Origin: Aldrovandia affinis
Lineage: Eukaryota > Chordata > Actinopteri > Notacanthiformes > Halosauridae
DNA: 64,000 nt
Assembly: GCA_029706075.1 (NCBI GenBank)
Contig: JAINUG010000033.1
Location: forward strand, 2,542,001-2,606,000
Reading direction: 5' to 3'
Made by a program: the position numbers and the translations under genes
The notes under the pieces: generated by a model
What the model saw: the letters and a program-made list of their open reading frames with translations, nothing else
Told to the model about the DNA's origin: nothing
Database searches by the model: none
Shown: piece by piece, positions 63,690 through 64,000 of the stretch
Numbering within the stretch: the stretch's first letter is position 1
How the letters are laid out: each line of letters begins with the position of its first letter

Positions 63690-64000
63690 GTAAATGGGTC
63701 AAAATTGTTAACATAACCTTGCACTCAGCTACTCGATTTGTATTTTTAACTTGTCTTGTCTGGTAGTTTGTATACTGTTCGCTTTAGTTTAATGCAGTAA
63801 ATATTTATCTACACATTTTCTGTTAATACCAAACTTCATTCAAACTAATGCAAACTAGTGCATGGGTGAAGCTACCTAAAAGGTGAAAAGTCCATGACTG
63901 AGACAATTTCAGGATTGAATAGTAATTCTGCAAGCAATATCAGCATTTGGTGTTCTTGTAAATAGAAATTAAACAACCATTTGTAACACCAAATTAAATG
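63690..64000 (+). other. RNF14 intron at the right edge
   Basis: Follows donor GTAAAT after RATA-G (phase 1). AT-rich; no further exon before the window ends. Confidence 0.8.

Overview
The window is nuclear DNA of a bony fish, almost certainly a teleost. Four conserved vertebrate genes are split into short exons with GT/AG introns. The introns and intergenic DNA are AT-rich and carry fish-type hAT, PIF/Harbinger and L2 elements and tRNA-derived SINEs. I cannot name the species. The L2/SINE tail with a GGATA hairpin and the many GCTAGC/TAACGTTA words are seen in several teleost groups.

Layout: (1) 32-16634, minus strand: AFF4, the scaffold of the super elongation complex, with 15 coding exons. 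The C-terminal part lies beyond the left edge. One possible noncoding first exon sits near 31461-31740, and a possible alternative coding first exon near 21657-21673. Its introns hold a 2.8 kb hAT element with other elements nested inside it, an L2 fragment, a tRNA-derived SINE and a Harbinger-like MITE. (2) About 22-34.5 kb: long non-coding sequence with no recognisable gene, apart from an AFF4 promoter candidate and a second L2 fragment. (3) 35814-39290, minus strand: ZCCHC10, a small CCHC-knuckle protein with a Ser/Asp tail; a near-perfect 205-bp hairpin MITE lies past its 3' end. (4) 43833-56006, plus strand: HSPA4 (Hsp110/Apg-2), complete in 19 coding exons, 845 codons plus stop. (5) 62091-63689, plus strand: the first four coding exons of RNF14, an RWD plus RING-between-RING E3 ligase that continues off the right edge.

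AFF4-ZCCHC10-HSPA4 is the order seen on human 5q31, so the block is ancestral; RNF14 is also on human 5q31 but far away. The genes do not form a pathway: they serve transcription elongation, an uncharacterised nucleic-acid-binding role, cytosolic protein folding and ubiquitin transfer. I see no operon, CRISPR array, virus or gene cassette, and no convincing new system. The points most worth checking are a possible AFF4 N-terminal extension that splices in frame, a reading-phase clash between two ZCCHC10 exons, a 47-bp copy of ZCCHC10 coding sequence upstream of that gene, and a GGATA hairpin with a compensatory change shared by an L2 LINE and tRNA SINEs.
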